Below are positions 7,341 through 15,492 of a DNA stretch of 33,352 nucleotides, in pieces (within the stretch, counting starts at the first letter, position 1; the number at the start of each line of letters is the position of its first letter). The stretch covers positions 1 to 33,352 of the forward strand of contig JAFWNM010000021.1 of NCBI GenBank assembly GCA_017510335.1, written 5' to 3'. Under the pieces are notes generated by a model that was given only the letters and a program-made list of their open reading frames with translations, was not told the DNA's origin and searched no databases. Source of the DNA: Paracoccaceae bacterium (GTDB taxonomy: Bacteria; Pseudomonadota; Alphaproteobacteria; Rhodobacterales; Rhodobacteraceae). The translations under genes and the position numbers were made by a program.

Positions 7341-8350
7341 AGCTTCACCCTCGGGTTAAGAATGGTATACAGAATATCAGCGAAGAAGTTCAGCATCACA
7401 TAGATGACGGCATAAAGAAGCACCGCCGCCTGCACCAAGGGGTAGTTGCGCACGAAAATGCTCTCGACCACCAGCCGTCCCAGACCGGGCCAGCCGAAAA
7501 CAGTTTCGATGATCATATTCCCCCCCAGCAGACTGCCGGTTTCAATGGCCGCCACCGAAACGGTCGGAATAAGCGCGTTCTTCAGCGCGTGACGCCATAA
7601 AATACGCTGCCGGCTTAGGCCCTTGGCTTGCGCGAAGGTGATGTAGTCGGCGCGCAGCACTTCCAGCATTGCCGTGCGGGTTACGCGCATCAAAATGGCA
7701 GTCATGGGCAGGCCAAGCGTGATCGCGGGCAGGGCAATATGGGCCAGTGCATTGCGAAACGCGTCCAGACGCCCGTTCAGCAATGTGTCAATCAACAGGA
7801 AATGCGTATAGGGCGTGATGCCTTGACTGATGCCATAGTTGATGCGCCCTGCAACCGGCAGGATATTCAGATGCACTGCAAACAGCATCAACAGCAAAAT
7901 ACCGAACCAGAACCCCGGCAAGGACACGCCCAGAAGGCCGCCCACAGTGGCAATGCGGTCAAAAATGGAATTCTTGCGCACCGCCGCCAGAACACCCAGC
8001 GGAATAGCCGTCACCAGCGCGATAATCATCGCAACAAGGGTCAATTCGATTGTGGCTGGCAGGCGTTCGATAATAACATCAGCCACAGGGCGACGATGAT
8101 AGAAGCTTTGGCCGAAATCGAACTGGATGGCATTGCCAAGGAAGACGAAGAAGCGTTCCACCATGGGCCGGTCAAGGCCGATATCGCGCCGCATCTGGGC
8201 TTCCTGTTCGGGGGTGACGATCTGATCACCGATCATGATCTGGATCGGGTCACCCGGTGTCAGCGCCATCATCACAAAGACAATCACGCTTACCCCCAGA
8301 AGCACGGGCACAAGTTGCACCAGTCGTTCAAGAAGCTTGGTCAAGGTCAT
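7337..8350 (-). CDS. ABC importer permease (DppB-like)
   Basis: A 337-residue inner-membrane permease of the DppB/OppB type. The N-terminal helix LLERLVQLVPVLLGVSVIVFVMMALTPGDP is characteristic, and the coupling loop DYITFAQAKGLSRQRILWRHALKNALIP is near the C-terminal third. I start at MTLTKLL (8350), where GGGAG lies about 8 nt upstream; an 11-residue extension to 8383 has no such support. It is separated from the binding-protein gene by 249 bp that hold two stem-loops. It is the first of six genes joined by 4-nt overlaps. Confidence 0.92.
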   Translation of the reverse strand: MTLTKLLERLVQLVPVLLGVSVIVFVMMALTPGDPIQIMIGDQIVTPEQEAQMRRDIGLDRPMVERFFVFLGNAIQFDFGQSFYHRRPVADVIIERLPATIELTLVAMIIALVTAIPLGVLAAVRKNSIFDRIATVGGLLGVSLPGFWFGILLLMLFAVHLNILPVAGRINYGISQGITPYTHFLLIDTLLNGRLDAFRNALAHIALPAITLGLPMTAILMRVTRTAMLEVLRADYITFAQAKGLSRQRILWRHALKNALIPTVSVAAIETGSLLGGNMIIETVFGWPGLGRLVVESIFVRNYPLVQAAVLLYAVIYVMLNFFADILYTILNPRVKL

Positions 8351-8366
8351 GCCGTTCTCCCGGTTG

Positions 8367-8401
8367 CAAGGACATCTGGCCACAAGCAGCCGATGTCCTT
8401 G
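8367..8401 (-). repeat. Inverted repeat ahead of the permease gene
   Basis: A perfect 10-nt inverted repeat, CAAGGACATC (8367-8376) and GATGTCCTTG (8392-8401), with a 15-nt loop. On the transcript it lies just upstream of the ribosome site of the DppB-like permease gene. No T-run follows, so I read it as an mRNA structure or a protein-binding site that could limit permease expression relative to the binding protein; the function is inferred. Confidence 0.45.
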
Positions 8402-8552
8402 GGCAGTTGCACAAAGCTGGAAGGATGTGCGTCAGAGCATGTCGCAGAAAACTGGCTACCGGCTTTCTGGACGGATAACATGCGTTCCTGGAAAATAAGA
8501 TCGGGTCGCGTGGGTGCCAATGAACGCGATACGATCCGGGGTTGCGCAAAGT

Positions 8553-8592
8553 GCTGTTGCGCAAAACAGCGGTGGCTGTCCTGCGCAACAGC
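8553..8592 (-). repeat. Strong stem-loop just after the binding-protein gene
   Basis: Arms GCTGTTGCGCA (8553-8563) and TGCGCAACAGC (8582-8592) are perfect complements of 11 nt. Inside them a second stem ACAGC/GCTGT closes a 4-nt loop. The structure begins 7 nt after the stop of the binding-protein gene on the transcript and has no T-tract. Such hairpins between a binding-protein gene and permease genes commonly protect the upstream mRNA and cause excess binding protein, as known for malE and hisJ operons; here it is inference. Confidence 0.55.
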
Positions 8593-8599
8593 AAGGGTT

Positions 8600-10135
8600 T
8601 CAGTTCAGGCAAGCCCGATGCAGGTTGATGCGGCTGTCGGGGCTGGGGGACCAGTTGCTGATGCGTGTTGACACCCCATACAGGTCTTGGGGAACCCACA
8701 GATAGATATAGGGCACATCTGCGTTCACCAGTGCTTCGGCCTGCTGGTACAACTCGCCGCGTCTGTCGCGGTCCAGTTCCACCCCGGCTTCGTCCAGCAG
8801 CGCATCCAATTCAGGGTTGGCATAGCCCGCCGAATTGCCGCGGTCATCGGTGCGGTGGGTCGGCACGAAAATATCGAAGGGGTCAAGCGTGGAATTTCCC
8901 CACGAACTTAGATACATGTCGCCTTCTTTCGCGCCGCCCTGCGTGCGCCATTTTTGCGTCAGCAAGGTGCCTTCGCCAACCTGCACGCGCGTGGTGATGC
9001 CAGCATTCGTCAACAGCGAGGCAATCGCTTCGGCGGTGTCGCGCAGCGACCCTTCGGTGTCGAGCGTGATTGAAATACCGTCGGGATAGCCTGCTTGCGC
9101 CAGCAATTCGCGCGAACGGTCGGGATCATAGGCATAGCTGGGCAGGTCGTGGTTCTTGCCAAAGGCATCCGGGCTTAGGATACCGTCAATCGTGGTGGCG
9201 GTGCCGCCAAGAATGCGGTCAATGATCAGGTCACGGTCAATTGCATGCGCCACAGCCTGACGCACCAGCACATCGTCGAATATCTCGCCTTGATTGTTCA
9301 TGGCCAGAAAGAAGCTGCGCGTGCCGTTCACGGCCATGACTTGCGCATTGGGGCTGTTATTGACCTGATTCATGGAATGGGGCGGCAGTTCGTTGATGAT
9401 ATGCACATCCCCCGACAGCAGCGCGGCCACACGCGAAGCCGATTCCGGGATCACCTGAAAAATGACGCGCTCCACACAGGCAGGGCCAGCTTCGGGAATG
9501 CCTGTTGCGCCACCATAATAGTCGTCAAACCGTTCCAGAACAACGGAATCCCCGCGCCGCCAGTCGGCCAGTCGGAATGGGCCGGACCCCATGGGTTGGG
9601 TGGCCATGCCGTCAGACCCGACAGCGTCCACATGGGCACGCGAGACGATCTGTTGATGGGGCAGCATGGCAGGCAGCAGCGGCCATGGTTCACTTAGGGA
9701 AATGCGGATGGTGGTGTCATCCATGATCTCGACTGATTCCACGGGTCCCATCAGGCTTGCGCGCGGGCTGGACTGGCCATTGCCCATGCCGCCTTCCTGA
9801 ACGACGCGGTCCAGCGTGAATTTCACATCCTCGATTGTCAGGCTTGACCCGTCGTGAAAGGTAATCCCGGAACGGATGGTAAAGTCATAGACAGTGGGTG
9901 AAACCTGCGTGTAGCTTTCGGCAATTTCGGGATGGATCTGCATGTCCGAAGACCGCGTCAGAATGCCATCATAGATATTGCGAATGATGGTTTCGGTTTC
10001 CCGGTTTCGGTGGTTGGCAGGGTCCAGCGTATCGGCGTCGCGGGTAAAGCCAACGATCAACTCCTGTGCGTGAACCGCCGGGGCAGCGCAAAGCGCAATG
10101 GCCGAAGCGACAAGAGTTCGGTGGAAAATTCTCAT
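8600..10135 (-). CDS. Periplasmic solute-binding protein, family 5 (peptide type)
   Basis: A 511-residue extracytoplasmic binding protein. A Sec signal peptide (MRIFHRTLVASAIALCAAPAVHA, cleavage before QE) is followed by a mature start with the family 5 pattern ADTLDPANHRNRETETIIRNIYDGIL. Further family segments are DFTIRSGITFHDGSSLTIEDVKFTLDRV, the central GSGPFRLADWRRGDSVVLERFDDYY and AVAHAIDRDLIIDRIL. Family 5 proteins bind di- and oligopeptides, opines, glutathione, nickel-chelates or sugars, so the ligand is open. It is the first gene of the ABC operon. A sigma-54 promoter lies about 75 bp upstream of the ATG. Confidence 0.93.
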   Translation of the reverse strand: MRIFHRTLVASAIALCAAPAVHAQELIVGFTRDADTLDPANHRNRETETIIRNIYDGILTRSSDMQIHPEIAESYTQVSPTVYDFTIRSGITFHDGSSLTIEDVKFTLDRVVQEGGMGNGQSSPRASLMGPVESVEIMDDTTIRISLSEPWPLLPAMLPHQQIVSRAHVDAVGSDGMATQPMGSGPFRLADWRRGDSVVLERFDDYYGGATGIPEAGPACVERVIFQVIPESASRVAALLSGDVHIINELPPHSMNQVNNSPNAQVMAVNGTRSFFLAMNNQGEIFDDVLVRQAVAHAIDRDLIIDRILGGTATTIDGILSPDAFGKNHDLPSYAYDPDRSRELLAQAGYPDGISITLDTEGSLRDTAEAIASLLTNAGITTRVQVGEGTLLTQKWRTQGGAKEGDMYLSSWGNSTLDPFDIFVPTHRTDDRGNSAGYANPELDALLDEAGVELDRDRRGELYQQAEALVNADVPYIYLWVPQDLYGVSTRISNWSPSPDSRINLHRACLN

Positions 10136-10220
10136 GGTCCGAGTCTCCCTGTTTCATCCGACGACCGGAATGGCCGAAGGTTTGCATTGGCAGGCGAAGA
10201 ATATACCTGCACCAGTTTAA

Positions 10221-10236
10221 TGCAGTAATCGTGCCA
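10221..10236 (-). promoter_or_regulatory. Sigma-54 (-24/-12) promoter of the ABC importer operon
   Basis: On the minus strand the sequence reads TGGCACGATTACTGCA, with GG-N10-GC spacing, an exact TGGCACG block and the same CTGCA -12 block as the AtuA promoter at 2084-2099. The predicted start near 10210 leaves a leader of about 75 nt before the binding-protein ATG. The rpoN gene ends 137 bp upstream. The intervening DNA is AT-rich, as expected for a bendable spacer. Confidence 0.8.
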
Positions 10237-10251
10237 AAATTCCACATACAA

Positions 10252-10271
10252 AAAGGTTCAGAAAAACCTTT
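10252..10271 (-). terminator. Weak stem-loop between rpoN and the sigma-54 promoter
   Basis: AAAGGTT and AACCTTT (10252-10258 and 10265-10271) pair around a 6-nt loop. Read on the minus strand the stem ends in a short T-run, so it could be a weak intrinsic terminator of rpoN. The stem is AT-rich and short, and it also lies just upstream of the -24 element, so a protein site is equally possible. Confidence 0.3.
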
Positions 10272-10331
10272 ATTTATTATGTTGTTATATCCGTTTTGAA
10301 AAATTCTTGCTGCGGCAGGCACGGACAATTC

Positions 10332-10346
10332 GCGTGATTTTCACGC
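10332..10346. promoter_or_regulatory. Candidate activator site upstream of the ABC operon promoter
   Basis: GCGTGA-ttt-TCACGC is a short inverted repeat centred about 129 bp upstream of the predicted transcription start. That is close to the distance of the 44-bp palindrome from its own promoter (about 117 bp). The two elements do not obviously share sequence, so this is a positional guess. Confidence 0.25.
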
Positions 10347-10372
10347 ATTCTGGACAACTTGCACACAAGGGG

Positions 10373-11710
10373 TCAGCGGTCCGTTGCGCGCGTCAACTTG
10401 TAGCGGGTGCGGCGTTGGTGCGACGACCCCGCCCCGATAAGGTCGCGATATTTCGCAATGGTGCGTCTGGCCACCTGAATGCCCTCAGTGGCCAGAATGT
10501 CGGCCAGCGCGGCATCATTCAGGGGGGCAGCAGGGTTTTCTGCGCCAATAATTTCGCGCAACCTGTGGCGAACGGCGCTTGCGGCGATGGCGTCCCCGTC
10601 GGCGGTGGCCTTCAGCGCAGGTCCAAACAGGCTGCGCAGCGGCAATGTGCCTTGCGGGGTCTGGATCAGCATTGCAGTGGCCACGCGTCCGATGGTTGTT
10701 TCATGTAGCCCCGCCTGATCGGCGACCTGAACGCGGGTCAGGGGGCGCAACCCGGACACCCCGTTGCGCAGGAAATCCGATTGCAGGGTCACCACGGCAC
10801 CAACAACGCGCAGCACTGTCGCATTGCGCCGCGACACAGCGCGCAGAATCCAGCGCGCTTCGGCAAGGGCCGCATCATAGGCGTCATCGTTTGCGGTGCC
10901 TTCGGGCGGCGGGCGTAGTGTGATTTCGGGTGTCGTTGCGTCATTCAGTTCGACACGCCAGCCATCCGGTCCGGCGTCATGGATTATGGCATCTGGCGGC
11001 CTGATCGGGGTGTCGGCGGGTGCAAATACCAGTCCGGGCTTGGGGTCAAAACTGCGGATCTGTCCGATCAGACCCATGATCTGGCTTGCGTCGGTGTTGC
11101 AAAGCTCTGCCAGGGTATCGATTTTTCCGCGCGCTATCAGGTCCAGATGCTGCAAAACGGTGGCCATGGCGTCATTCAACAGCCCGCGTTCACTGGCCTG
11201 AAGGCGCAGGCATTCCGCAAGATCGCGGGCGAATATACCTGCAGGTTCGATCTGTTGCAGGCGCATCAGAATGCGTTGGGCGTGATCAGCTGCGCAACCC
11301 GCACGCATGGCCAGTGTCGCAAGTGGTTCGCCCAGCCAGCCCGTGGGTTCCAGTGCCTCCGCGAAGATGGACGCGATGCGCTGGTCTTCGGGCGTGCGAA
11401 ACGCAATTGCGATTTCGGTTGCGACATGGTCGCGCAGGCTGGCATCAGGCGCGGCAAGCCGCAATTCCGTCAGCGCGGTGCCCCCCGCGCCGGGCGCTAC
11501 CGGCCGTGATGGCGGGGGGGGCGTGCTGCCCGGCTGGGGCGGCAGATTGCGCAAGCCAAGGGCGGGATTGGCATCTGACAGCGTTTTCAGCCGCTGCGCC
11601 AGGGCCTGATTGTCAAGTTTCAGAAAATCGATTGCCTGCCGCAAGGCCCCTGTCATAGCAAGCCGCCGGGTGGGGCGCATGTCAAGCTGGTGGTGCGTCG
11701 CGTTTTGCAT
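10373..11710 (-). CDS. rpoN: RNA polymerase sigma-54 factor, probable accessory paralogue
   Basis: A 445-residue sigma-54 factor. Region I is visible as RLAMTGALRQAIDFLKLDNQAL (compare the usual MTPQLQQAIKLLQLSNLEL). A proline-rich linker near residues 55-75 corresponds to region II. The HTH region is LTRVQVADQAGLHETTIGRV and the RpoN box is ARRTIAKYRD (about 414-423), close to the consensus ARRTVAKYRE. I start at MQNATHHQLD (11710), which gives the normal distance to region I; upstream methionines would add a non-conserved tail. The usual neighbours of a housekeeping rpoN (lptB, hpf/raiA, ptsN) are absent. Instead it abuts an operon with a sigma-54 promoter, so I infer a dedicated copy like the multiple rpoN genes of Rhodobacter sphaeroides. 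The 218 bp upstream show no clear promoter. Confidence 0.92.
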   Translation of the reverse strand: MQNATHHQLDMRPTRRLAMTGALRQAIDFLKLDNQALAQRLKTLSDANPALGLRNLPPQPGSTPPPPSRPVAPGAGGTALTELRLAAPDASLRDHVATEIAIAFRTPEDQRIASIFAEALEPTGWLGEPLATLAMRAGCAADHAQRILMRLQQIEPAGIFARDLAECLRLQASERGLLNDAMATVLQHLDLIARGKIDTLAELCNTDASQIMGLIGQIRSFDPKPGLVFAPADTPIRPPDAIIHDAGPDGWRVELNDATTPEITLRPPPEGTANDDAYDAALAEARWILRAVSRRNATVLRVVGAVVTLQSDFLRNGVSGLRPLTRVQVADQAGLHETTIGRVATAMLIQTPQGTLPLRSLFGPALKATADGDAIAASAVRHRLREIIGAENPAAPLNDAALADILATEGIQVARRTIAKYRDLIGAGSSHQRRTRYKLTRATDR

Positions 11711-11928
11711 GACGCAAGCTTGGTCTTGTCCATGCGCCATAGTCAAGCGGTTTGGGCTATGGGGCACAAAGCCGGTGGCCGAATTTCTGGGGATACAATG
11801 CGCGCTGAAACAGGCCCCGCCACCCTGACATTGCCGCGATGCAGCAGGCCGAAGCGTTCTGAATCCCTTTAGCGATAGTCCTTCGGCGTTTTGGCCTGTG
11901 CCAAGGGTGTGGTGTCGGGCCGCGCGGT

Positions 11929-12579
11929 TTATTCTGACAGCATCGCGCGCAAAACATGCAGCGCGGCTGTCGTGCCATCGACAATCGGCAGGTCGATATA
12001 TGGCGCGAAGTTCTGTGCCAGACCAGCCAAAGGCCCGCCCCCCAGAACAATACTGTCAATCCCGCCCGCCTTGGCGCGTTGCTGGCACAGCTGCAGCAAG
12101 GGTTGCGCCAATTCGTGATGGATGTGTCCGGGGTCAGACCACATGCTGTTTTCCAGCACGGTGACATCTGCCAGATGGTCCAGCAAACCGTAATGGGCAA
12201 CAATTGCGCGCAACGACGCCTGCACACTGGGGCTGAAGGACACAATGGAAAAACGCGGTCCATGCGCCAGTGCCTGTGTCAGGGCGGACTGCGCGATCCC
12301 GACCACCGGCTTGCCGGTGCGCGCGCGGACCTGATCAAGGCCCGTATCCCCGAAAGACGCCAGCACGATGGCGTCCATACCATCATGATGCTGATCGACG
12401 GCCGCCAACACACCTTGCATAGCATGAACGCTGTCGGCCGGTGTGACAATCAGATCAGGCCCGAATGCCGCCGGAACTGTGCGAACCACATCCCCTGGTC
12501 GTGCGGCGGCGCGCGCGGCCAGATCAATGCGCCGGGTTACACCGATATTGGTGTTCGGATTTACAACAAGCACCCGCAT
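11929..12579 (-). CDS. Asp/Glu/hydantoin racemase-fold protein lacking catalytic cysteines
   Basis: A 216-residue cytoplasmic protein with the family's opening MRVLVVNPNTN, the central DAIVLASFGDTGLDQVRA and the C-terminal GIDSIVLGGGPLAGLAQ...LPIVDGTTAAL. In hydantoin and allantoin racemases two cysteines (near 76 and 181, in ACFxDPGL and LGCAG contexts) act as acid/base pair. Here those positions are Ser75 and Gly181, and the only cysteine (about 165) is elsewhere. It therefore either uses a different chemistry or is not a racemase. The gene follows the TRAP permease gene by 4 bp, so it should act on the imported compound or a product of it. No strong Shine-Dalgarno sequence is seen; translation is probably coupled. 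Confidence 0.82.
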   Translation of the reverse strand: MRVLVVNPNTNIGVTRRIDLAARAAARPGDVVRTVPAAFGPDLIVTPADSVHAMQGVLAAVDQHHDGMDAIVLASFGDTGLDQVRARTGKPVVGIAQSALTQALAHGPRFSIVSFSPSVQASLRAIVAHYGLLDHLADVTVLENSMWSDPGHIHHELAQPLLQLCQQRAKAGGIDSIVLGGGPLAGLAQNFAPYIDLPIVDGTTAALHVLRAMLSE

Positions 12580-12583
12580 CGCG

Positions 12584-13870
12584 TTACAACAACACCGATG
12601 GCAGCCAAAGCACAATGGCCGGGAATATATTGACCAGTGCCAGCGCAATCAGCATCGCGCCGATGAACCACAGCATTGACGGAATGATCTGCGCCAGCGA
12701 AATGCGCGCAATCGCGCAGGTGATCAGCACCACCGACGCCACAGGCGGCGTTTGCTGCCCGATTCCCAGATTGATGGTGATGATCAGCCCGAAATGCACC
12801 CGGTCAATTCCCAATTGGTCGGCCAGCGGCAGAAAGATCGGCACCAGCATAAGAATGGCGGGCGTGCCATGCACAATGGTGCCTGCCAACAGGAAAAACA
12901 CATTGATGGCCAGCAGCACAATCCAGTAATTTTCGGAAATGCCAAGGATGGCATTCGCAATATCCTGTGGAATGCGCTGGTTGGTCAGATACCACCCCAG
13001 CAAGGTTGATGTTGCCACAATGAACATCAACATCGCGCTGCGTTTTCCGGCAATGCGCAATGTGTCCAGAAACGCGGCAACTGTTACTGTCCGATACAGG
13101 AACGCGGCCATGATGATGGACCATAGCGCCGCCACGGCACCGGCTTCGGTTGCTGTGAAAATTCCGCCCAGAATGCCCACCAAAATCAGGATGGGCAGTG
13201 TCAAAGGCACTGCAGCATCCTTGCCGGTGGCGGCAACCCGCGCCCATGAAAACGCCCCTTCGGTCGGGTAGCCCCGTTTGACGGATATGAAATAGGCGGT
13301 CATGATCAGCAGGAAACATACCAGAAACCCCGGCACAATGCCCGCTGCAAAAAGCTGCGCGATCGAGGCATTGGCCACATACGCATACAGGATCAGGTTC
13401 AGGCTGGGGGGCACAATAATGGCCATTGTTGCAGATGTGGACGTAACTGCCGCTGCAAAGGCCGCCGGATAGCCGCGCTTTTTCATCTGCGGAATCATCA
13501 CCGACCCGATGGCGGCGGCGTCAGATGTCGCTGTGCCCGATATTTCCGAAAAGAACAGCGATGTCAGAATATTGACATGGGCCAGCCCGCCACGAATATG
13601 CCCGACAAGCGAAGATGCAAAGGCGATCAGCTTTTCTGCGATCTTGCCCTGGTTCATGATTTCGCCCGCGATCATGAACAACAGCGCCGCAACCAGCAGA
13701 TAGTTGTTGGCGCCGCCAAACGGGATCAGCCCGATGATTTGCGGCACCACTGCCGGGTCCAGCATGATCATGACCGATGCGGTCACGCCCAGCACGAAGG
13801 CAATCGGCATGCCCATCATCAGCAGGCCGACCAGCAGGATAAGGATTATATAGCCAGGGTCCAGAAACAT
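12584..13870 (-). CDS. TRAP transporter large permease (DctM type)
   Basis: A 428-residue, highly hydrophobic inner-membrane protein with about 12 predicted helices. It begins with the DctM hallmark GYIILILLVGLLMMGMPIAFVLG. The conserved FFSEISGTATSDAAAIGSVMIPQMKKRGYPAAFAAAVTSTSATMAIIVPPS is the Na+/substrate-binding segment of the family, and GIGQQTPPVA near the C-terminus matches the second conserved motif. It is the ion-coupled transport subunit, working with the small permease and the periplasmic binding protein. Its ATG shares one base with the stop of the small permease gene (TGATG). Confidence 0.93.
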   Translation of the reverse strand: MFLDPGYIILILLVGLLMMGMPIAFVLGVTASVMIMLDPAVVPQIIGLIPFGGANNYLLVAALLFMIAGEIMNQGKIAEKLIAFASSLVGHIRGGLAHVNILTSLFFSEISGTATSDAAAIGSVMIPQMKKRGYPAAFAAAVTSTSATMAIIVPPSLNLILYAYVANASIAQLFAAGIVPGFLVCFLLIMTAYFISVKRGYPTEGAFSWARVAATGKDAAVPLTLPILILVGILGGIFTATEAGAVAALWSIIMAAFLYRTVTVAAFLDTLRIAGKRSAMLMFIVATSTLLGWYLTNQRIPQDIANAILGISENYWIVLLAINVFFLLAGTIVHGTPAILMLVPIFLPLADQLGIDRVHFGLIITINLGIGQQTPPVASVVLITCAIARISLAQIIPSMLWFIGAMLIALALVNIFPAIVLWLPSVLL

Positions 13871-14391
13871 CAGCCGTCACTTTGCGTCATAAGGTCATGG
13901 GGGGTGATCCGGTTGGTCAGCAGGCCCGCCAGCCGGACAAGACAGATCAACACGATCAGTGCACCGCCCAGCGGCATGGCCGCGCGAAACAACATGACAG
14001 GCAGATCAACCGAAATCAGTTGGCGCGCACCGAAGCTTAGCGCGGCCTTGCCGCCATACCAGGCCAGCACGCCGCCCAGCCATGCCATCAGCATCAGGTT
14101 CAGGCCCATAACGACCCTTTGCATCATCTGCGGCAGGCTGCGCAGAACGCTGTCAAATCCCAGATGCTCATTCGTGCGTGTCAGATAGGCCGCGCCGATA
14201 AATGTAAGCGCGGCCAGCATTTGTGCGGGCAGTTCCTCGCCCCATGATACGGACGAATTCAGGATGAAGCGCGAATATACCGCATAGTTCAGCAAGACCA
14301 GAAGCGCCCCGGCCATGAAGATGACAAACGCGTCCAGCATCCACTGCACTGCCGCGTCCAGACGCAGAATAATCTTTTCAATCATCTCCAT
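13870..14391 (-). CDS. TRAP transporter small permease (DctQ type)
   Basis: A 173-residue inner-membrane protein with four predicted helices and the DctQ motif VSWGEELPAQMLAALTFIGAAYLTRTNEHLGFD. It connects the binding protein with the large permease. The gene lies between the binding-protein gene (12-bp gap) and the large permease gene (1-bp overlap). The start at 14391 is preferred; MIEK at 14385 would be only two codons shorter. Confidence 0.9.
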   Translation of the reverse strand: MEMIEKIILRLDAAVQWMLDAFVIFMAGALLVLLNYAVYSRFILNSSVSWGEELPAQMLAALTFIGAAYLTRTNEHLGFDSVLRSLPQMMQRVVMGLNLMLMAWLGGVLAWYGGKAALSFGARQLISVDLPVMLFRAAMPLGGALIVLICLVRLAGLLTNRITPHDLMTQSDG

Positions 14392-14403
14392 GGCCGCGAT
14401 CCG

Positions 14404-15384
14404 TCACTCGATGCCTAGTGCGGACAGGGTCGCGGCAACCATGTCGGCCCCGGCCACATCGACAAATGTGGGGCTTTCATACAGGGGCAGGGCGGCGGCC
14501 TGAAACGCTGCGAAGTCGACGTCATTTATAGCGATCTTGTCGGCCAGTTCGGCCACGACAGTCGCATCTGTCTCCTCTCCCCATGCGAAGGTCCATGACG
14601 CCATGTCCGCGGCAATATCCAGCAATTGCGCGCGCGTGTCGTCATCAAGGCTGGCAAGGAAGGGTTCGCCAAACAACAGGAATGTGGGCAGATATACATG
14701 GTTCGACATCGACATGTAGCTTTGCACTTCATACAGGCGTGCAGATTCCGTGATCTGAGCAGGGTTTTCCTGCCCGTCGACGACACCCTGATCCAGCGCT
14801 GAATACACCTCTCCAAATGACAGGGGTGTTGCGTTTGCACCAAGGGTGTTGAACATCTCGACACGTTGGCGGCTTGTGGGGGTGCGGATTTTCAGACCGA
14901 CCAGATCATCGGGGGTGGTGATGGGGCGCACCGAATTGGTAATGACCCGAAACCCGTTATCCCAAAGTGCCACAAGCCGCATGCCCGCATCGGAAAACCC
15001 TTCGGCCAGCATATCGCCAGCCGGGCTTGCGGCGAAGGTCTGGACTGCGGCGCGGTCTGCAAACAGATAAGGCAGGTCGAAAATTGCCGCGCGCGGGTTG
15101 ATCTGCACCACCGCAGAGGCAGACAAGGACGCGTGATGCGTGCCAAAGCCCAGGCCCTGCAACACGTCTTCTTCCGACCCTAATGTATTGCCCATGAAGA
15201 TTTGCACATCAATCTTGTCTGACATCGCGTCTTCCACGCGTTTGGCGTATTCGGTCAGGAAAACATGGGCAAATGACCCATCGGGCAGCGAGGAGTTGAT
15301 TTGCAGGACTGTCGGGTTCGCAAATGCCGCACCGGGCAGCGATAATGCGAAAGTCGATGCAAGCAGGACGTGACGAATGGCCAT
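14404..15384 (-). CDS. TRAP transporter periplasmic binding protein (DctP type)
   Basis: A 326-residue binding protein with a Sec signal peptide (MAIRHVLLASTFALSLPGAAFA). Family landmarks are LPDGSFAHVFLTEYAKRVED, PYLFADRAAVQTFA, the substrate-carboxylate arginine in LVGLKIRTPTS and the FGEVYSALDQGVVDGQENP motif. The conserved Arg indicates that the ligand is an organic acid; its identity cannot be read from sequence. An AAAGGA ribosome site lies about 8 nt before the ATG. It is the first gene of the TRAP operon, with 266 bp of regulatory DNA before the RpiR-type gene. Confidence 0.92.
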   Translation of the reverse strand: MAIRHVLLASTFALSLPGAAFANPTVLQINSSLPDGSFAHVFLTEYAKRVEDAMSDKIDVQIFMGNTLGSEEDVLQGLGFGTHHASLSASAVVQINPRAAIFDLPYLFADRAAVQTFAASPAGDMLAEGFSDAGMRLVALWDNGFRVITNSVRPITTPDDLVGLKIRTPTSRQRVEMFNTLGANATPLSFGEVYSALDQGVVDGQENPAQITESARLYEVQSYMSMSNHVYLPTFLLFGEPFLASLDDDTRAQLLDIAADMASWTFAWGEETDATVVAELADKIAINDVDFAAFQAAALPLYESPTFVDVAGADMVAATLSALGIE

Positions 15385-15459
15385 GGCAATGATCCTTTGT
15401 TGGGGTATGACGGACGCGATCTGGTAATGTTAAAATTTTTGCACGGTCTGGGTTATTCT

Positions 15460-15473
15460 GAAAATTACTTTTC
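15460..15473. promoter_or_regulatory. Inverted repeat GAAAA-N4-TTTTC upstream of the TRAP operon
   Basis: A perfect 5-nt inverted repeat separated by TTAC lies about 80 bp upstream of the binding-protein ATG, between it and the RpiR-type regulator gene. The symmetry suits a dimeric HTH regulator such as the neighbouring RpiR protein. AT-rich inverted repeats arise easily by chance, so this is a candidate only. Confidence 0.35.
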
Positions 15474-15492
15474 TTGCGCGGCTGTCATAAAT

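Noticed and set aside
15131-15145. GG-N10-GC element with TGGCACG inside the TRAP binding-protein gene
   Set aside because: The -12 block is ACGC, it lies within a coding region and no gene start follows at a suitable distance.
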